The notes under the pieces are model-generated. The model saw nothing but the letters and a program-made list of their open reading frames with translations, was not told the origin of the DNA and did no database searches. 64,000 nucleotides of DNA from Cloeon dipterum (lineage: Eukaryota; Arthropoda; Insecta; Ephemeroptera; Baetidae): NCBI RefSeq assembly GCF_949628265.1, contig NC_088788.1, positions 1,116,001 through 1,180,000 of the forward strand, given 5' to 3'. Shown piece after piece: positions 28,631 through 41,900 of this stretch (the stretch's first letter is position 1; every line of letters begins with the position of its first letter). The position numbers were made by a program, and so were the translations under genes.

Positions 28631-29162
28631 AAGCCGACTTGCTTAGTTGTTGATTTTTGATAGAATCGCCAAACCCAAACGAAGAACCCTGATTACAACT
28701 GGATATCTTCCTAAGACTCATTGTGATTTGTTGATGGATTGATTGAATTGATTGCCTGTCTGTCTGTCTGTCGTTGAGCAAATGGCCCTGGTCTAAGTCT
28801 TTTTCACAGTACGCCAGTGTGAGAGAGAGACTATTTTGAGTGAATTTTCCATGATTTGGATTCCTCTCACTTGTTTTACTGCAACATAATCAAACTTTAA
28901 AAAGGTTTTTAAATTTGATAGTCCTCAAGAGTTTTAAAATTGACTATTTGATAGTGCATGAATGTTTATCCTTTCTGACTTCAAGGCTAGATAGAAATCA
29001 TGTAAATCGACCGACACCTGTGAAAACATTTAGAGAGTGAGCTATCTTTATTATTGTCTAATGATTAGATGGAATCTCGATTATGATACGACGCTATCCT
29101 CTTTCAGTCTTGTCTTTTAACTCCTATGTTTTGTGCACCGAATGAAAGTGACTTTATTAGAA

Positions 29163-29168
29163 AATAAA
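29163..29168 (+). terminator. poly(A) signal of the PLXDC gene
   Basis: AATAAA about 530 bases downstream of the stop codon at 28628-28630, in the AT-rich 3' region. Confidence 0.5.
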
Positions 29169-29335
29169 TTATTGTGTATAGGATATTAGGTAACACTGGT
29201 CTTTTACTCAAACTCCTGCCACCTCTTCAAACTAATTTAAATATTGACGAAAAACAAGGGGATGCAAATTTAATTGGCTATGTGCTAGATTTTACGACAA
29301 CTAACTTAGAAACAAATACGACCAATAGGAGAATA

Positions 29336-30133
29336 GTTATTAATTTTTAAAAGTCGAAAAAACGTGAATTGTGACACTTGTGAAATGTGGTTTTGGGGGC
29401 CCAGGCGGGGCCCTATGGGCCCAAGGGCTCTGATTTTAGTACCAATCGATGCCCGTCAAAAGTGCGCGTCCGCCTGTGTGCGGTTTTCCAAAATCTAACC
29501 ATTTTTCGAATTTTTATGAATTTATTTCTAACGTCTTCTAACGTCAAAAATAATTTCGGTCCAGGGCAAATATTTGAAAATTCACCCCTCAGTCAACGCA
29601 AAATTTATCTGGGATCATTTTAAGACCAAATACGAGCCGATTCAATCAAAATCCTAGGAGGAAATAGATTTTAAACTTTGAAAAGCGCGATTTTCGCACT
29701 TTTATTTCTCTTGGGAAATCGAAAATTCACGATTTTCTCCAAATTCTTCAAAATTGAAGGCTTTTACAGACTCCATCGCACGCACAGGACCCTTGCCAGT
29801 ATGGAAACCAATTGTCAGATTTTTCGCGCCCATAGAAAAATTAAAATGCATTTTTTCCTGTTTTTTCGGCTTTACGACGCGCAATGTTCACGGGTGAAAA
29901 TGGATTTATTTTTGTTAAAATTCGGCCGTTCATCCGATCATCGACCACGACCCCTCTTCAGACAGGTCTCGGACGAGGCTTCAACCTGAGGTAATTAAAT
30001 GACCTTTTCCAGGGTACCCCCGACCTGAGATCCGCTCCAAGGCCGGTTTTTGATGCTTTTTTCAGTAATTTTAAGCTCATGGCGATTCTTGCCGACGATT
30101 TTTCACCCTTGCCTGTCATCAACCTTCCTCAGG
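29336..30133 (-). repeat. repeat family G, copy 2 (inverted relative to copy 1)
   Basis: About 800 bp. Read on the reverse strand it is colinear with 19323-20297, from CCTGAGGAAGGTTG through GGGGTCGTGGTCGATGATCG to AAAAATTAATAAC. The two copies therefore form an inverted pair enclosing the omega GST and PLXDC genes. Confidence 0.7.
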
Positions 30134-31141
30134 TCACGCGACCTGACAGCCTCAAGCTGTTAAATTTCTGTATTCCATTTTCCAGAGCACCTTTCTGTCA
30201 GCATTCGTTTTAAATCTGACCATTTATTTAGAATTTCCCTCCATTTGCATCCACTCGCAAATGCAAAGTGTGTCTTTGTTAGATCGTTTCCCGGTCTGCA
30301 AGGCGCGCATTTGAATATTTTTTCTCTTCCTCAGTCCGTTGAGCGCGCGCGATGTCCACAATATGGTGTAAGGCCAAGAGCCGCGCCGACGGCCGTCGTC
30401 CTTGATCAAAAAGCTCATTGTGTGTTAGTGTTTGCAGCAATTAATAATTGCTTGCAGCTCACGTCCGCGGAACATCATCAAACGCGCTCATCTATACACA
30501 TTCATTCGTTCTCTCTCCGCACAGTTGTCGCCTTTTTTAAATTGTAATCTCGCTGGCTGGCCGGCTGGATGGGCAGCTGCGCGCGTTTTTTCATGAGTTC
30601 GTTGTTGCGCAAGCCGATCGAGAGATGATGATTTATAGAAAAGAAACTCGAGTTTTTCTCAGCAGGTTCGAGTGTCGTGGGAAAATAGTATTATGGAAAG
30701 CGATTTTCGCAAATGCGGAGACACGTACGTACGTCGGCAGGAGACACGTGCTCTGGGTCGCAATTATATTGCACCCACTACTATATGTCGCTCATCCTCG
30801 CGAGCACGCACTTGAATACACATTACCACGCAAACATGAATCATGTAGAAATCATTGAAGAGATGTGACAGCCTCAGAGATTAAATTCAGTATATATCGA
30901 TTCGATTACACTAATGCGATGAATTTTCTATTCTCTGGCAGCTCTGAATTTTTTATCGCGTGAGTGTAATTTGAAAGTAATTTTCTAGAGTAGTTCATTG
31001 ATTCAATAAAATTGATTTTTTAGATGTTTGACTGTTATTTCTGAGCATCTAGATATTCAATGTGCGCGAATTATGAAATTTGAAGACTTAAAATGGGTCT
31101 TTTGGTTATAAATATCTTACAATTGTGTTACAATTCTTAAA

Positions 31142-31505
31142 GCGACTGTCTTTGACGAAGTTTCTGAGCCCACCAAACGATTCCTGAGGGTCGAAATAGG
31201 TACAGTCAATGTTTTTCCCGTTAAAAAAGTGCAGCGCGACCTGCAAACTTTTTTCCCGCCAAAACAATATGAAAGAATTTGCGAGAAATGCGCACGCGTG
31301 AGAGCTGGTTTGCGCACTTGCAGAGAGACCGCCTGCACGAATGACTTCTTTTTCAAGCTCTCACGCATGCGCACTTCTCGCATTCAAATTGTTTTGGCGG
31401 GAAAAAAGTTCTTATGTTGCGCTGGATGTTTTTAACGGAAAAAAGATGCACTTTACGTAATTCGACCCTCAGGAATCGATTGGTTTGCTCAGAAACTGTG
31501 GAAAA
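31142..31505. mobile_element. palindromic MITE family A, copy 3
   Basis: Starts CTGTCTTTGACGAAGTTTCT and ends CAATCGATTGGTTTGCTCAG-like. It has the same internal CCCGCCAAAACAATATGAA and GCATGCGCACTTCTCGCATT landmarks as the other copies. The central CGCACGCGT and CGCATGCGCA differ slightly from the consensus. Confidence 0.85.
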
Positions 31506-32379
31506 GATAATCTTTACGCTAAAAACCACCAAAAATAGGTCCAAAAACATTCCAAACCCGCCTCAAGCGTGCCAAAAAACCGTTATCTAAAATTGCCAGC
31601 CCTAAAAATCGATTATTGTTACGCAAGTTTTTATAGTTCACTGAAAATGCCACTCGCTAAAAATGATTGGACGTTTAGAATTAAAAAAGGAAGGAAGAGA
31701 AACTATAATATATAGAGCGCTTAGAATAGTTGCTTTTTGTTGTTTTTCGTTTAAAAACATACTAATCAAACTGAACGTTTATCAATTTTTATGATTAAAG
31801 TTGAAAGAAACAAAGTATTTATCAAAACTTATTCCAATTGCCGATAAAATAGAAGTCTTTTATTAAGAATCGTTTCTTCATAAATGGACAAATAACATTT
31901 CTTATAGCGATTACAAAAAAGAATCTACAAAATTGTCGCACTGAACTCTGAATATTCAAAATTAAAAAATATTTGGAATAATTTTCGCTTAGAAATAATT
32001 ATCAATTTAAAGTAATTCAGAAAATTTGAGGAAAATCGTAGCTAAAACAGTCTACATTTTCTGCAAAACAAAAACTTAATTAGGAGAAACGATTCATTAA
32101 TGACATTGCAAAGCTGAAAGCGAGTTTCCTGCTCGTCACTTTCATTTTAAAAAATGAAGTCACAGATCAGTGACAATGTTTTTATTTCCGTTCAATCTGA
32201 TTAAGCTCTGTCTAAATATGGTAAAAATTGCAATATCAATTTAAAGTATTAAATCTTTCCAGAAATTTTGAGAAAACCCCTTGCTACCTTAATTTACTTG
32301 AAATTCTGAATAAAAAATGAGGAAAAAGCTAAAAATATTCCAGTTTAGCGTTTAAATTTTTTTAAATTTAAATTGTCTC

Positions 32380-32460
32380 CCTACTGTAATACCACGATTT
32401 ATTTCACAATTTAGGGGATTTTTCCTCATAATTCGCAATCAAGTGAAAAAAACATTAAAT
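32380..32460 (+). repeat. repeat family H fragment
   Basis: CTGTAATACCACGATTTATT, CACAATTTAGGG and TTTTTCCTCATAATT match the copies at 5030 and 16355. Another short piece is at 35778-35815. Confidence 0.45.
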
Positions 32461-32810
32461 TTTAGATAAATTTATAATTTTTTTTGGCTTGTACAAGCTT
32501 TTTGTCCGCCCAAAAATTTAACAAAACAGGTGATTTGAGATGTGCCACCGACTTCAATCATAATAAATAAATTGTTCGCATTGTCTCCTGAGTAGGATAA
32601 CAGTTATTTATTATTATTTTTTGTTTCATCTGTGAAAGGTGTGGTCGGTCTCATTGCGATTGTGCCGAAAAGCAGTCTTCCGGCTAATTGATTACATCGA
32701 GGCACGTGTGGCCTGTCGAAAAGCTATTGAAACAATAACAAACGGTGTCAAAAACAAGACAAAACAAAACAAACACACTATTACAAAGGAGTAATAACGC
32801 GTTGCCGAGC

Positions 32811-32833
32811 GTGTGTGTGTGTGTGTGTGTGTG
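32811..32833 (+). repeat. (GT)n microsatellite
   Basis: About eleven uninterrupted GT units, 170 bases upstream of the neprilysin start codon. Confidence 0.9.
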
Positions 32834-32999
32834 GTATGGACAAGGAGGCGGCGATCGGCGGCAGCCGCGGCAGCCGCCAGCCAGCCACCCCCCACTAAAC
32901 TTGTTTCCATTGTCAGCGGCACTCCAGAGCGCCAGCACTCGACGATTTCGTCCTGCTTCTGTCCATTTCAGCGCGACACTTTTAGTCTAGCCGCACACC

Positions 33000-35900
33000 A
33001 TGAAGTACGAGGTGAGTAAACAGCTTCTCGTCGCTCCGTTCCTATTCAGGAGAAAACCTAGAGTTTCACTGCTTCAAATTCAATTATTAAATTGCTCAGA
33101 TTATATTCAATTTAAATAAATTCGCAAAAGAGGGAGCAGCGTCAAGCCGAGAGCTAGTTGAATTATAACCATTTTATTCGCCAACCGAAAAGAATAGCTT
33201 ACCTTCCGTCAGGGTTGCTCCTTAATTTTTTACAAATAATGATTTCCGTGAGAAAAGTGAATTGTTCCTGTTCAATTCCGAGTGCGAGATGGACGCGGCG
33301 ATGGTGAACTGGATTTAATGCGTGCTATCGCCTACTTCAAGCAAGCAAATTGCCACGATGAATCAAAGCTGAGCGCGCGACCCGCCGCCGTGGCATCACG
33401 TGTCAGATGAATTAATTGACAGACTGACACGGCCTTTTGGCAACACGTTTTCTTCACTCGCATTCAATCCTTCCAGGATTTATTATACATTTGTACAACC
33501 TAAAATCAATTTGATTTCGTCACTCGTGCGAATAATTTTGAGGGAAATAAATCGCGGAAATAATTTCCTTATTTTTAGATAGGTATAAAAAGGATTTTTC
33601 ACAAAGACATAATAGAAAGGAGCGAATCGAGGATGACACTGTGCAGCGGAAGTATTCGCAACGCTGAGTTTCCTTTCCTTTCATTAAAAAAATGCAGTCA
33701 TTGGTTTTGGAATATTTTAGGCTTAAAATCACCCATTCCACTGTCTAAAATTCACAGCCCGAGTAATTTCCAATTTTTAAGCTGCAATTAAGGCTTGGAA
33801 TAAAAATAAATATTTAACATTTATGTTGACGCTAATTGGCATGATTCCAAACACAGCTGCTGTAATGTCGTGTTTTGAAAACAGATTTTTGTTTACTCCC
33901 TTTTTACATATTCTCGCGCACATTCCTATTAGATCGGTCAGCATACATATTTACGATTGTTCTTTTCGCTCCCATTTACGCAACGCACCTTTTCGCAAAC
34001 ACAATGGAACAAAAAACCGTTTAACAATATTGCGCAAATAGAATATTTCAGGTGTGCGTTGGATCAAATCGATTTCCGAACTGCGGTTTGTTTGTTTGTC
34101 GTCGCATCTGTTCTTGATATAAATATATATTTTGTAATTGATCGCGTTAGCGTGACAAACACGAAACGTTTTCATTTATATTTGCGAATGTTGATGTTGA
34201 CAAACTTTGTGCATGCACAAAAAGACCGTTCACGCTCGTTTTCACGCCGACAAACTATACTTTCGTTTTTCGCTTTGCCGCCGATTCGCCTCACTGACGC
34301 AATCTTCCGATTCTCTCTCTGATTTTGCGTGCGAAAATCCGTCACGCTTCTTTTTCCTATGCGGTGTTTAGTTTCTTCACTTGGCACGCGTCTCAATATA
34401 CAATAATTTGTTATTTTTCCGCATGAATGGCGATATTATACAACAAATATAATCGGATTTCACTATTTTGCGAGAGAATTGACGTGAAATCTGATTGTAT
34501 TTCACAACAAAGAGTTTCCCTAAAAGGAAATTGACAAATCTCGACCAGAGGAATCGAAATCTGCCGAGAAAATGTGGTCAAGTGATGCAAATTTTGGAGA
34601 AAATTAAATTAAAATAATTTTCAATAGATCCAATTTAATGAAATTGAATGAAAATAAAATAATCACTGATCTATGGCTGTGAATTTTAGACGATTGACTT
34701 TTTTTTCAAGCTTCAGATCTAAAACCGTCTAAATAATTAAGTTCGGCATGCAAAATTTTCCAAAAAATAATGCCGTGAAAAAAATCAAAACAAAATTTGA
34801 CATTTTTCCCAATCTGACCGTTAGGGAAAGAACCTGGGGGTCGGAATCAACCTTTGGTGGTTAAATTTCGATGCGTTGAAGTAAACAGGACACGGAAAAT
34901 CGATTTTTTTTTAAATGACGGGCACATTTTCTAATTAAATTTCATGCTCGGGAGAACGGATTCGAGTTATTTTAAAACTTTGATTTCCACGAAACTGCCA
35001 TTCAGAAAATTTGTTAGCTTTGCACACAATTTCACGGGCTACAATTTGACTGTGTACCTAAAAAAATGAAAAGATCATTGGAATAAATTAATATTTTTTG
35101 CACACGCAAATTTTTCTATAATTTTTTCGGTCTAAACGGTATTTTCCCAAGCGAAAGTGAGTTAGACCTGTTCAAAAATCGTCAAAACTGTCCCATTTTG
35201 GTTCTAAAAATTTTAAAATCCATTTTCAAGCGTGTCTCCCTTGAAATAATTTTAAAAAATGAAAAGATTTATTCAATTTAGATGACCTCAACCTCTTTTT
35301 GTCTGGCTTGAACCGGTGCCAAGAGAGAGATAGGAAGATGGCGCGGAGAGAGAAATAATTAGTGCGTCGTTTGTTTTTTCTTGAGTCGCGAGCGAGTCGA
35401 GTGGCACGCAATCAAAGCTAATGATGCTCTCGTTACATTGAAACAGCCGTTTAAAAAGCGCGCAATTGAGAAGCGGATTTCGAATCACGTCCGACTACAT
35501 ATATATTGATGGGCGAAAAGGGCGGAAGTGTTGTTGGCAAACACTGCTGAGAGCTCGATCGCGACCTTGCCCCTCGGACGTGCGCGCCTTTCTTTCAGGA
35601 TGACCTGCCAATTACGGTTCTTCGGCCAAAACGACGCACACATACAAGAGAAATATGCCTCTTTTTATCCGCTCTCTGTGCTATATTCTCTTTTGAAACT
35701 ATCTCGCCGGTTTTTTGTTCGAAATTATTACATTTTAATTTGGGAAAAAGCTCAAAATTAGCCACCAATCGGCTTGAACTGTAAAATCACGATTTATTTC
35801 ACAATTTAAGGAATCAAAATTAACTGTTTATCGGTCCTAATTTCCTTATTCCGCAAAATTCTTGCATTTGCGCTCTGATGTTGGTTTAGATCGAGACTTT

Positions 35901-38900
35901 TCCAACCTTTGCGGTTTGCGCTCACCTGGTTACAAATTGAGCATTCGCCAAGCAATAATCCAATTGAATGACGGTATCGTGCTGTGTGTATTAGTGCCGG
36001 CCGGCGGCTCCGCTGGGCGTGAACAGCCAAGCACATCAATCGCGCGCGGCACTGAATGCACTTTTCCTCTTTGCAGAGGATGTGCTTTATTCGGCTCACA
36101 GAGCTATTTTAATTCAGTTAGCGAGCTGAGCCTGGTGAAAGTTCGCGTGCACAACTGTTGTCACTGCTTGCTCCAACCTGACACGAATTTATTTTTTAAA
36201 AAAATAATGATTCCCCAGTGCGATCATTCGACAATAAATAAAATTATATTAAAAAAGGGCGTGCAAGCAAATAAAAATCGCCCCACAATTTAAAGACCGT
36301 CTTTGACGATGTTTCTGAGCCCACCAGTCGATTCCTCAGGGTCGAATTAGGTAAAATGGACATTTTTTCCGTTAAAAAAGTGTAGCGCAAAAAGTGTGCG
36401 AACCTTTTTTCCCGCCAAAACAATATGAATGCGAGAACTACGCATGCGTAACTCAGAAACTTCGTCAAAAACTGTATTCAACTTAAAAAAAATCCGTTAA
36501 ATGTGGGCGTGGTTCCTAGGAAATTTTAAGGAGGCGTGGCACGTGTTGCAAAGCTCGGTGTAATCGTAAAATTGTGAGAAAAATCGACGGAATTTTGGAA
36601 TGCAGGGCGTGTTTTCCGGAGAACGGAAAAGGAGGCGTGGCATGAAAAATATTTAACGATTTTACTTGAGAGAACTCGTGGGAATTTTGAATTGGAGGCG
36701 TGATTTTTAGGAAAATTACAAAAGAAGGTTTGGAACGTGTCACAAAGAGCGGGAAAATAAACAAACTCAACTCAGAATTCACGGAAAATTTCGATATGGG
36801 GCGTGGTTCTCCGGAAAATTTAAATTGGAGGCTTAAGCATGCTTAGGATAGTGCAGGAAATCCGTAAAAATTTTCAATTTAACTTAAAAATCACGGGAAT
36901 TTTGAAACTAAAGCGTGTTTCCCAGGAACTTTAATGAAGTGGGCGTTGCAAGTGTCGCAAAGCGCAGGAAAATCCTAGAATTGGCAATTTTACAGCATCT
37001 TTGAATAAATCAAACCTAATTCGAACCTCAAGAATCGATTGGTGCGCTCAGAAACTTCATCAAATAAAAAGGCGGTATTTAAAGAATAATAATATAAAGT
37101 ATCGCAAATATGTATTCCGTTGCAAGCCATTTTTCTGACTCATGCATAAATTTAATTCTTGTTCTCAATATTCTATTCCTTCCGCAGGTGGACACAGAGA
37201 ACAATGCAGAAAAACGAGCTTCACTGGTCTCGCCTGGAAAGTACGTTGAATTAATATTAATGTATAATTTTGCAATAATTATTATCTCGCAAGCGCAATT
37301 ATGCTCATCAGGGTGCCTATTAATTTCGTTTCAGTGGGATGTCAGGTTGCCTGGTGTTGGTGGTGCTGCTGCTGTCGGCGGCGATTGTCGCAATGTCCGC
37401 CACCATGTACGTGTTCACCTCCGCCAGTGAGTAGACCAATCGAAGCCAATTAGCAATTAGCTCGCACGAATTAATCTCGCTAATTCGCGTTTCAGGACTG
37501 AACGAAGCTACTCAACCGCCGTCGCAAGAGGACGGATACACGTGCCAATCAGACGAGTGCATCATTTCAGGTTGAAATTAAATTAAATATTTTATTTTAT
37601 TGGGGTTTTTTAATATTTAAATGGATAGCTGCCAGGATTATCACGTCCCTGGACCCGAGTGCCGATCCGTGCCACGATTTTTACCAATTCGCCTGCGGAG
37701 GATGGATCGAGAACAATCCCATTCCTGACGGTAGCTCTCAGAAAAATCAGTTTCAGGTTCTTAATGATGACCTCACCTACAAAATCAAACGTGAGTTGAT
37801 ATTTAGCAAACTTTAAACGACTAAAATGTCCAACGCGACGTGCAAACTTTTTTTTCCCGCCAAACAAATTGTTTCTTTAATAATAACGGAAAAAATATAT
37901 TTAATTTCCAGATGCGCTTGAGACTCCAGACACGACCTTAACTTTGAAGCCGTTGAAACAAGCGAGAAGCATGTACAAAACTTGCATGGATGAAGGTTGT
38001 AATGATTTCCCCCTTAAAAAAATAAATAATTAAATTATTTAATTCAGAAACAATGGAGAAGATGGGAGTGGAGCCGATGCTGAAGGTCCTTCGCGCCATC
38101 GGTTTGACCGACCTGCCGTTGGACCACGAAGGAAGTCTCAACGAGACTGACGACGACTCGGAATTGGCGCACTGGCAGAGCGTAATCGCGAATTCGGAGA
38201 GGATGCTGGGCTACAGCATCCTCTTCTCGCTGCACGTCGGCGAGCACCCGATGAACACCTCCAAATTCGTCATCCAGGCGAGCTCACTCCTTAAAACACC
38301 TGAATCTCTTAATTATTTAATTTTATTAAACAGATAAGCCAAGGTAACCTCGGATTTCCCGAAAAGGTTTCGAGCAAAGAGAGCGAGGAGGAAGCCAAAG
38401 TGATCGAAGTTTACATCGCGCACTACATCGACTTGCTCGTCAAACGCGTAATTTTTCCTCATTGCGCTCGTTTCACACACTTGACCGCAGATTAAATATG
38501 TGCTTTAGGTGCCAGGCGCGAAAGTCAACACGAGCCGAGTAGCGCACGAGGTGCTCCAGTTTTCCAAGCAGCTGCGCAACCTGACGGTCGAAAACGACAC
38601 AAAGAAAGACCTGCTCTCGCAGTTGGAGGAAATCACCTTCGCCGACCTGCAGAACATCACTGATTCGAACCTCAACCTTTCAATCAGTGACCCAAATAGA
38701 GTAAATAATAAAGAAAACAATTTTTATTTTATTTGAAGACCCTCTTTGAAGAAGTTTCTGAGCCCACCAATCGATTCCTGAGGTCGAATTAGGTTTAGGA
38801 GATATTTTTCCGTTAAATTAAGTGCAGTGTGACATGCGAACTTTTTTCCCGCCAAAACAATTTCAACGAATTTGCGAGAACTGCGCATGCGTGAGAGCTG

Positions 38901-41900
38901 GTTTGAGAACCTGTAGAGAGACCGCCTGTACGAATGGCTTCTTTGTCAGATCCAGCCAGTTCTGACGCATGCGCACTTCTCGCATTCATTTTTTTGGCGG
39001 GAAAAAAGTTCGCACGTTGCGCTGGACAATTTAAACGGAAAAAATGTCCACTTTAACTAATTCGGCCCTCAGGAATGGATTGGTGTGCTCAGAAATTTCA
39101 TCAAAGACGCGCGTCTTTAAAAATTAATTTATTTTTATTAGTTAAACTGGACGGAATACGTGAATTTCGTTTTCGACGGTCTAAACGTGACCCTGGACTT
39201 CGACAGTGAACTGATCATTGTCAAGAACACTGAGTACTTTCAAAAACTGTCTGAACTGCTGCAAAACACGCCTGCAGAAACAATAGGTCTGATTTTATTG
39301 ACCTAAAAGCAATAATTGTGTTCTAATTTATTGTAAATCAGAGCGATATATCTGGTGGAGAGTTTTCTCGGCCTTGGCGCCGCACACAATGAAAGAATTT
39401 CGCGAGGCGAGGAAGAAATTCTGGCAAGCGACGACCGGCATCATCGAAGACCTGCCCAAGTGGAAGGTTTGCGCTTACAAAGTGAATGAAATCTTCGGAA
39501 TGGCCATTGGATACGAGTACATCAAGAAACACTTCAATGAGGAAGCAAAACAAAAGGTAAAAGAACAAAAATTCATTTTCTTAAAGCCGGGTGAAACGTT
39601 TTTTGCGCCATAAAAATGTTTTAAATCATCTAGGAATGTCAATTATTTATTTTAATGATTAATTTCTAGATTGAAAAACTCAAAAAGCCGAAATAAATTA
39701 AAATATTCACTTCTTGACTCGGGGGATGAATAAGGGTTGGGGGTGAGCACTCCAAAACTATTCAGATCATTAGGAAAAGTCAAGCCAAGTCGAATGGTGG
39801 GTAGTTTTTGCATTTCTGACGGTTAGAACCCAAGATTAAGCGGTCCAAACATTTGCAAAAATTGTAAAATTCGTGTTTTTTGAGATTTAAATTTTAATTT
39901 CTCAAAAAGGACGGTGAACTCGACCCTGAAATTTTCACACAAGTTCACACGCACCCTGATACCAATTTTTAGGGGTGTCTCAGATTTTTAAAAAATGCCG
40001 ATAATTTTAAAAATCCAAAAAACACCCGGAAATTTTTGAAAATGACCCTTAATGACCTTTGACCTTGATCGATGACCTAAAATTTAGAGTTCATTCGATT
40101 GGGCTTGAAGAGAGGAGTTCAACGCACACTTTAACTTTTAAATTGCACCAACCCAAAATTAATAAATGCAGAAAATGTCCCGAAAAACCCGCAAAAATGA
40201 ATATTTGAAGAAAATTTGTTGGTTACACTCTTTGAATTTAAACAAAATTATCTTAATACCGCCAAAACCATTCTGTGACCCGTGATATTCGCTCTTAAAC
40301 AAAATTCCCTGCATAAAAATCGAAACGTCTGAGTGACGCTGTGCCGGCATACACACAAACTCACCGAGTTGCATACCTCACAGGCACTCCAGATGGTGAA
40401 CGACATTCACCAGGCGTTCGAGGACATGGTGAAAGAGGTCGACTGGATGGACGAGGCCACAAAGAACATCACAATACAGAAAATAAACGCCGTCATGCCT
40501 TTCATTGGCTTTCCCGACTGGATGCTCATTCCTGGTGCAATGGAAAAGTACTACGAAGGGGTAAATTAAATTAAAAATCCATTTTTTGTCTTGCTAAAAT
40601 TTTAAATTCCAGATCGAAATCGTTGACGGCGAGTGGTTCGCGTCGCATATGAAAATCGTCGAGGTTTATCACAACACGACTTTGAAAAAATTGAACACCA
40701 AACCGGACAGAAACATTTTTGTAGCCTTCCCGACCACAGTTAACGCATTTTATTCACCGCAGATGAACTCGATCAGTGAGAATTTTTGTCTTTATGGAGC
40801 ATAAACACTGATTTTCTTTTGTTTTTTAGCATTTCCTGCAGGAATTTTACACCCTCCTTTTTATGGCTTGGGCCTCGAGTGAGTAAAGAAAATTATCCCA
40901 ATCGATTCCTGAGGCTCGAAATAATACAAATTATTTATTCTGCCTATATTGACCCTCAGGATTCGGTTGGAATATAAAAAATGTGGTTTAGTGGGTCCTT
41001 AAGAATATAATATTATTCTTAGATATTAAATAATACAAAATTGTATAGATCTTTGAACTACGGAGCGATTGGTGCAATCATTGGCCACGAATTCACGCAC
41101 GGCTTTGATAACGATGGTAAAATAAACGTTAAAGACCGTCCTTGACGCAGTTTCTGAGTCCACCAATCGATTCCTGAGGGTCGAATTAAGTAAAATGGAC
41201 GTTTTTTCCGTTAAAAAAGTGCAAAGGGACGTGCGAACTTTTTTCCCGCCAAAAAATATGAATTCAAGAACTGCGCATGCGTCAGAGCTGGTTTGAGCAC
41301 TAGCAGAGAGACCACCGGTTAGAATGACTTCTTTGGCAGATCCAGCCAGCTGTGACGCATGCGCACTTCTCGCATTCAAATTGTTTTGGCGGGAAAAAAA
41401 GTTCGCACGTCGCGCTGCACTTTTTTAACGGAAAAAACGTCCATTTAACCTAATTCGACCCTCAGGAATCGATTGGTGGGCTCAAAAACATCGTCAGAGA
41501 CAGTCTATAATTTATATGTGTTTTTATAATTTTGAACTGTACGTTAAACAGGACGTCAGTTCGACCTGGACGGAAACCTGAAGGAGTGGTGGACAAACAA
41601 AACACTGACCGAGTACAAAAGCCGCGTGCAGTGTATTGTTGACCAGTACAGCAATTACTACTTTGAACCACTCGGCAAGAATTACACGGTGAGATTCTTA
41701 GTTATATTATTATTTAGTCTCTTCAAAAACTACTTAGTTGAATTGAAAGCGATATAGCAATCAATCATGACTTAAATTGACAATCAGCAACCATAAACCA
41801 ATATAAGCAATCCGTTTCCTACTAATGTCCTCGACACTCTTCGTGCGATAAGAAGGTCTTGTTGCACAAGAATCCATTTACTCAAGCGTAATGCTCGGGC

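Larger units (their letters stand above)
28631..32999 (+). other. 3' untranslated region of PLXDC and intergenic spacer
   Basis: The PLXDC transcript probably ends shortly after AATAAA at 29163-29168. The rest of the 3.8-kb spacer holds family G copy 2, MITE A copy 3, a family H fragment and a (GT)n tract, listed separately. A CG-rich stretch at about 30300-30800 and the last 150 bases before 33000 may belong to the neprilysin promoter and 5' untranslated region; a TTTCAG at about 32965-32970 could be an acceptor for a 5' exon. I found no coding sequence. Confidence 0.6.

Noticed and set aside
30640-30700. tRNA-like GGTTCGAGTGTCG sequence
   Set aside because: No matching acceptor stem, D arm or anticodon stem could be folded around it.
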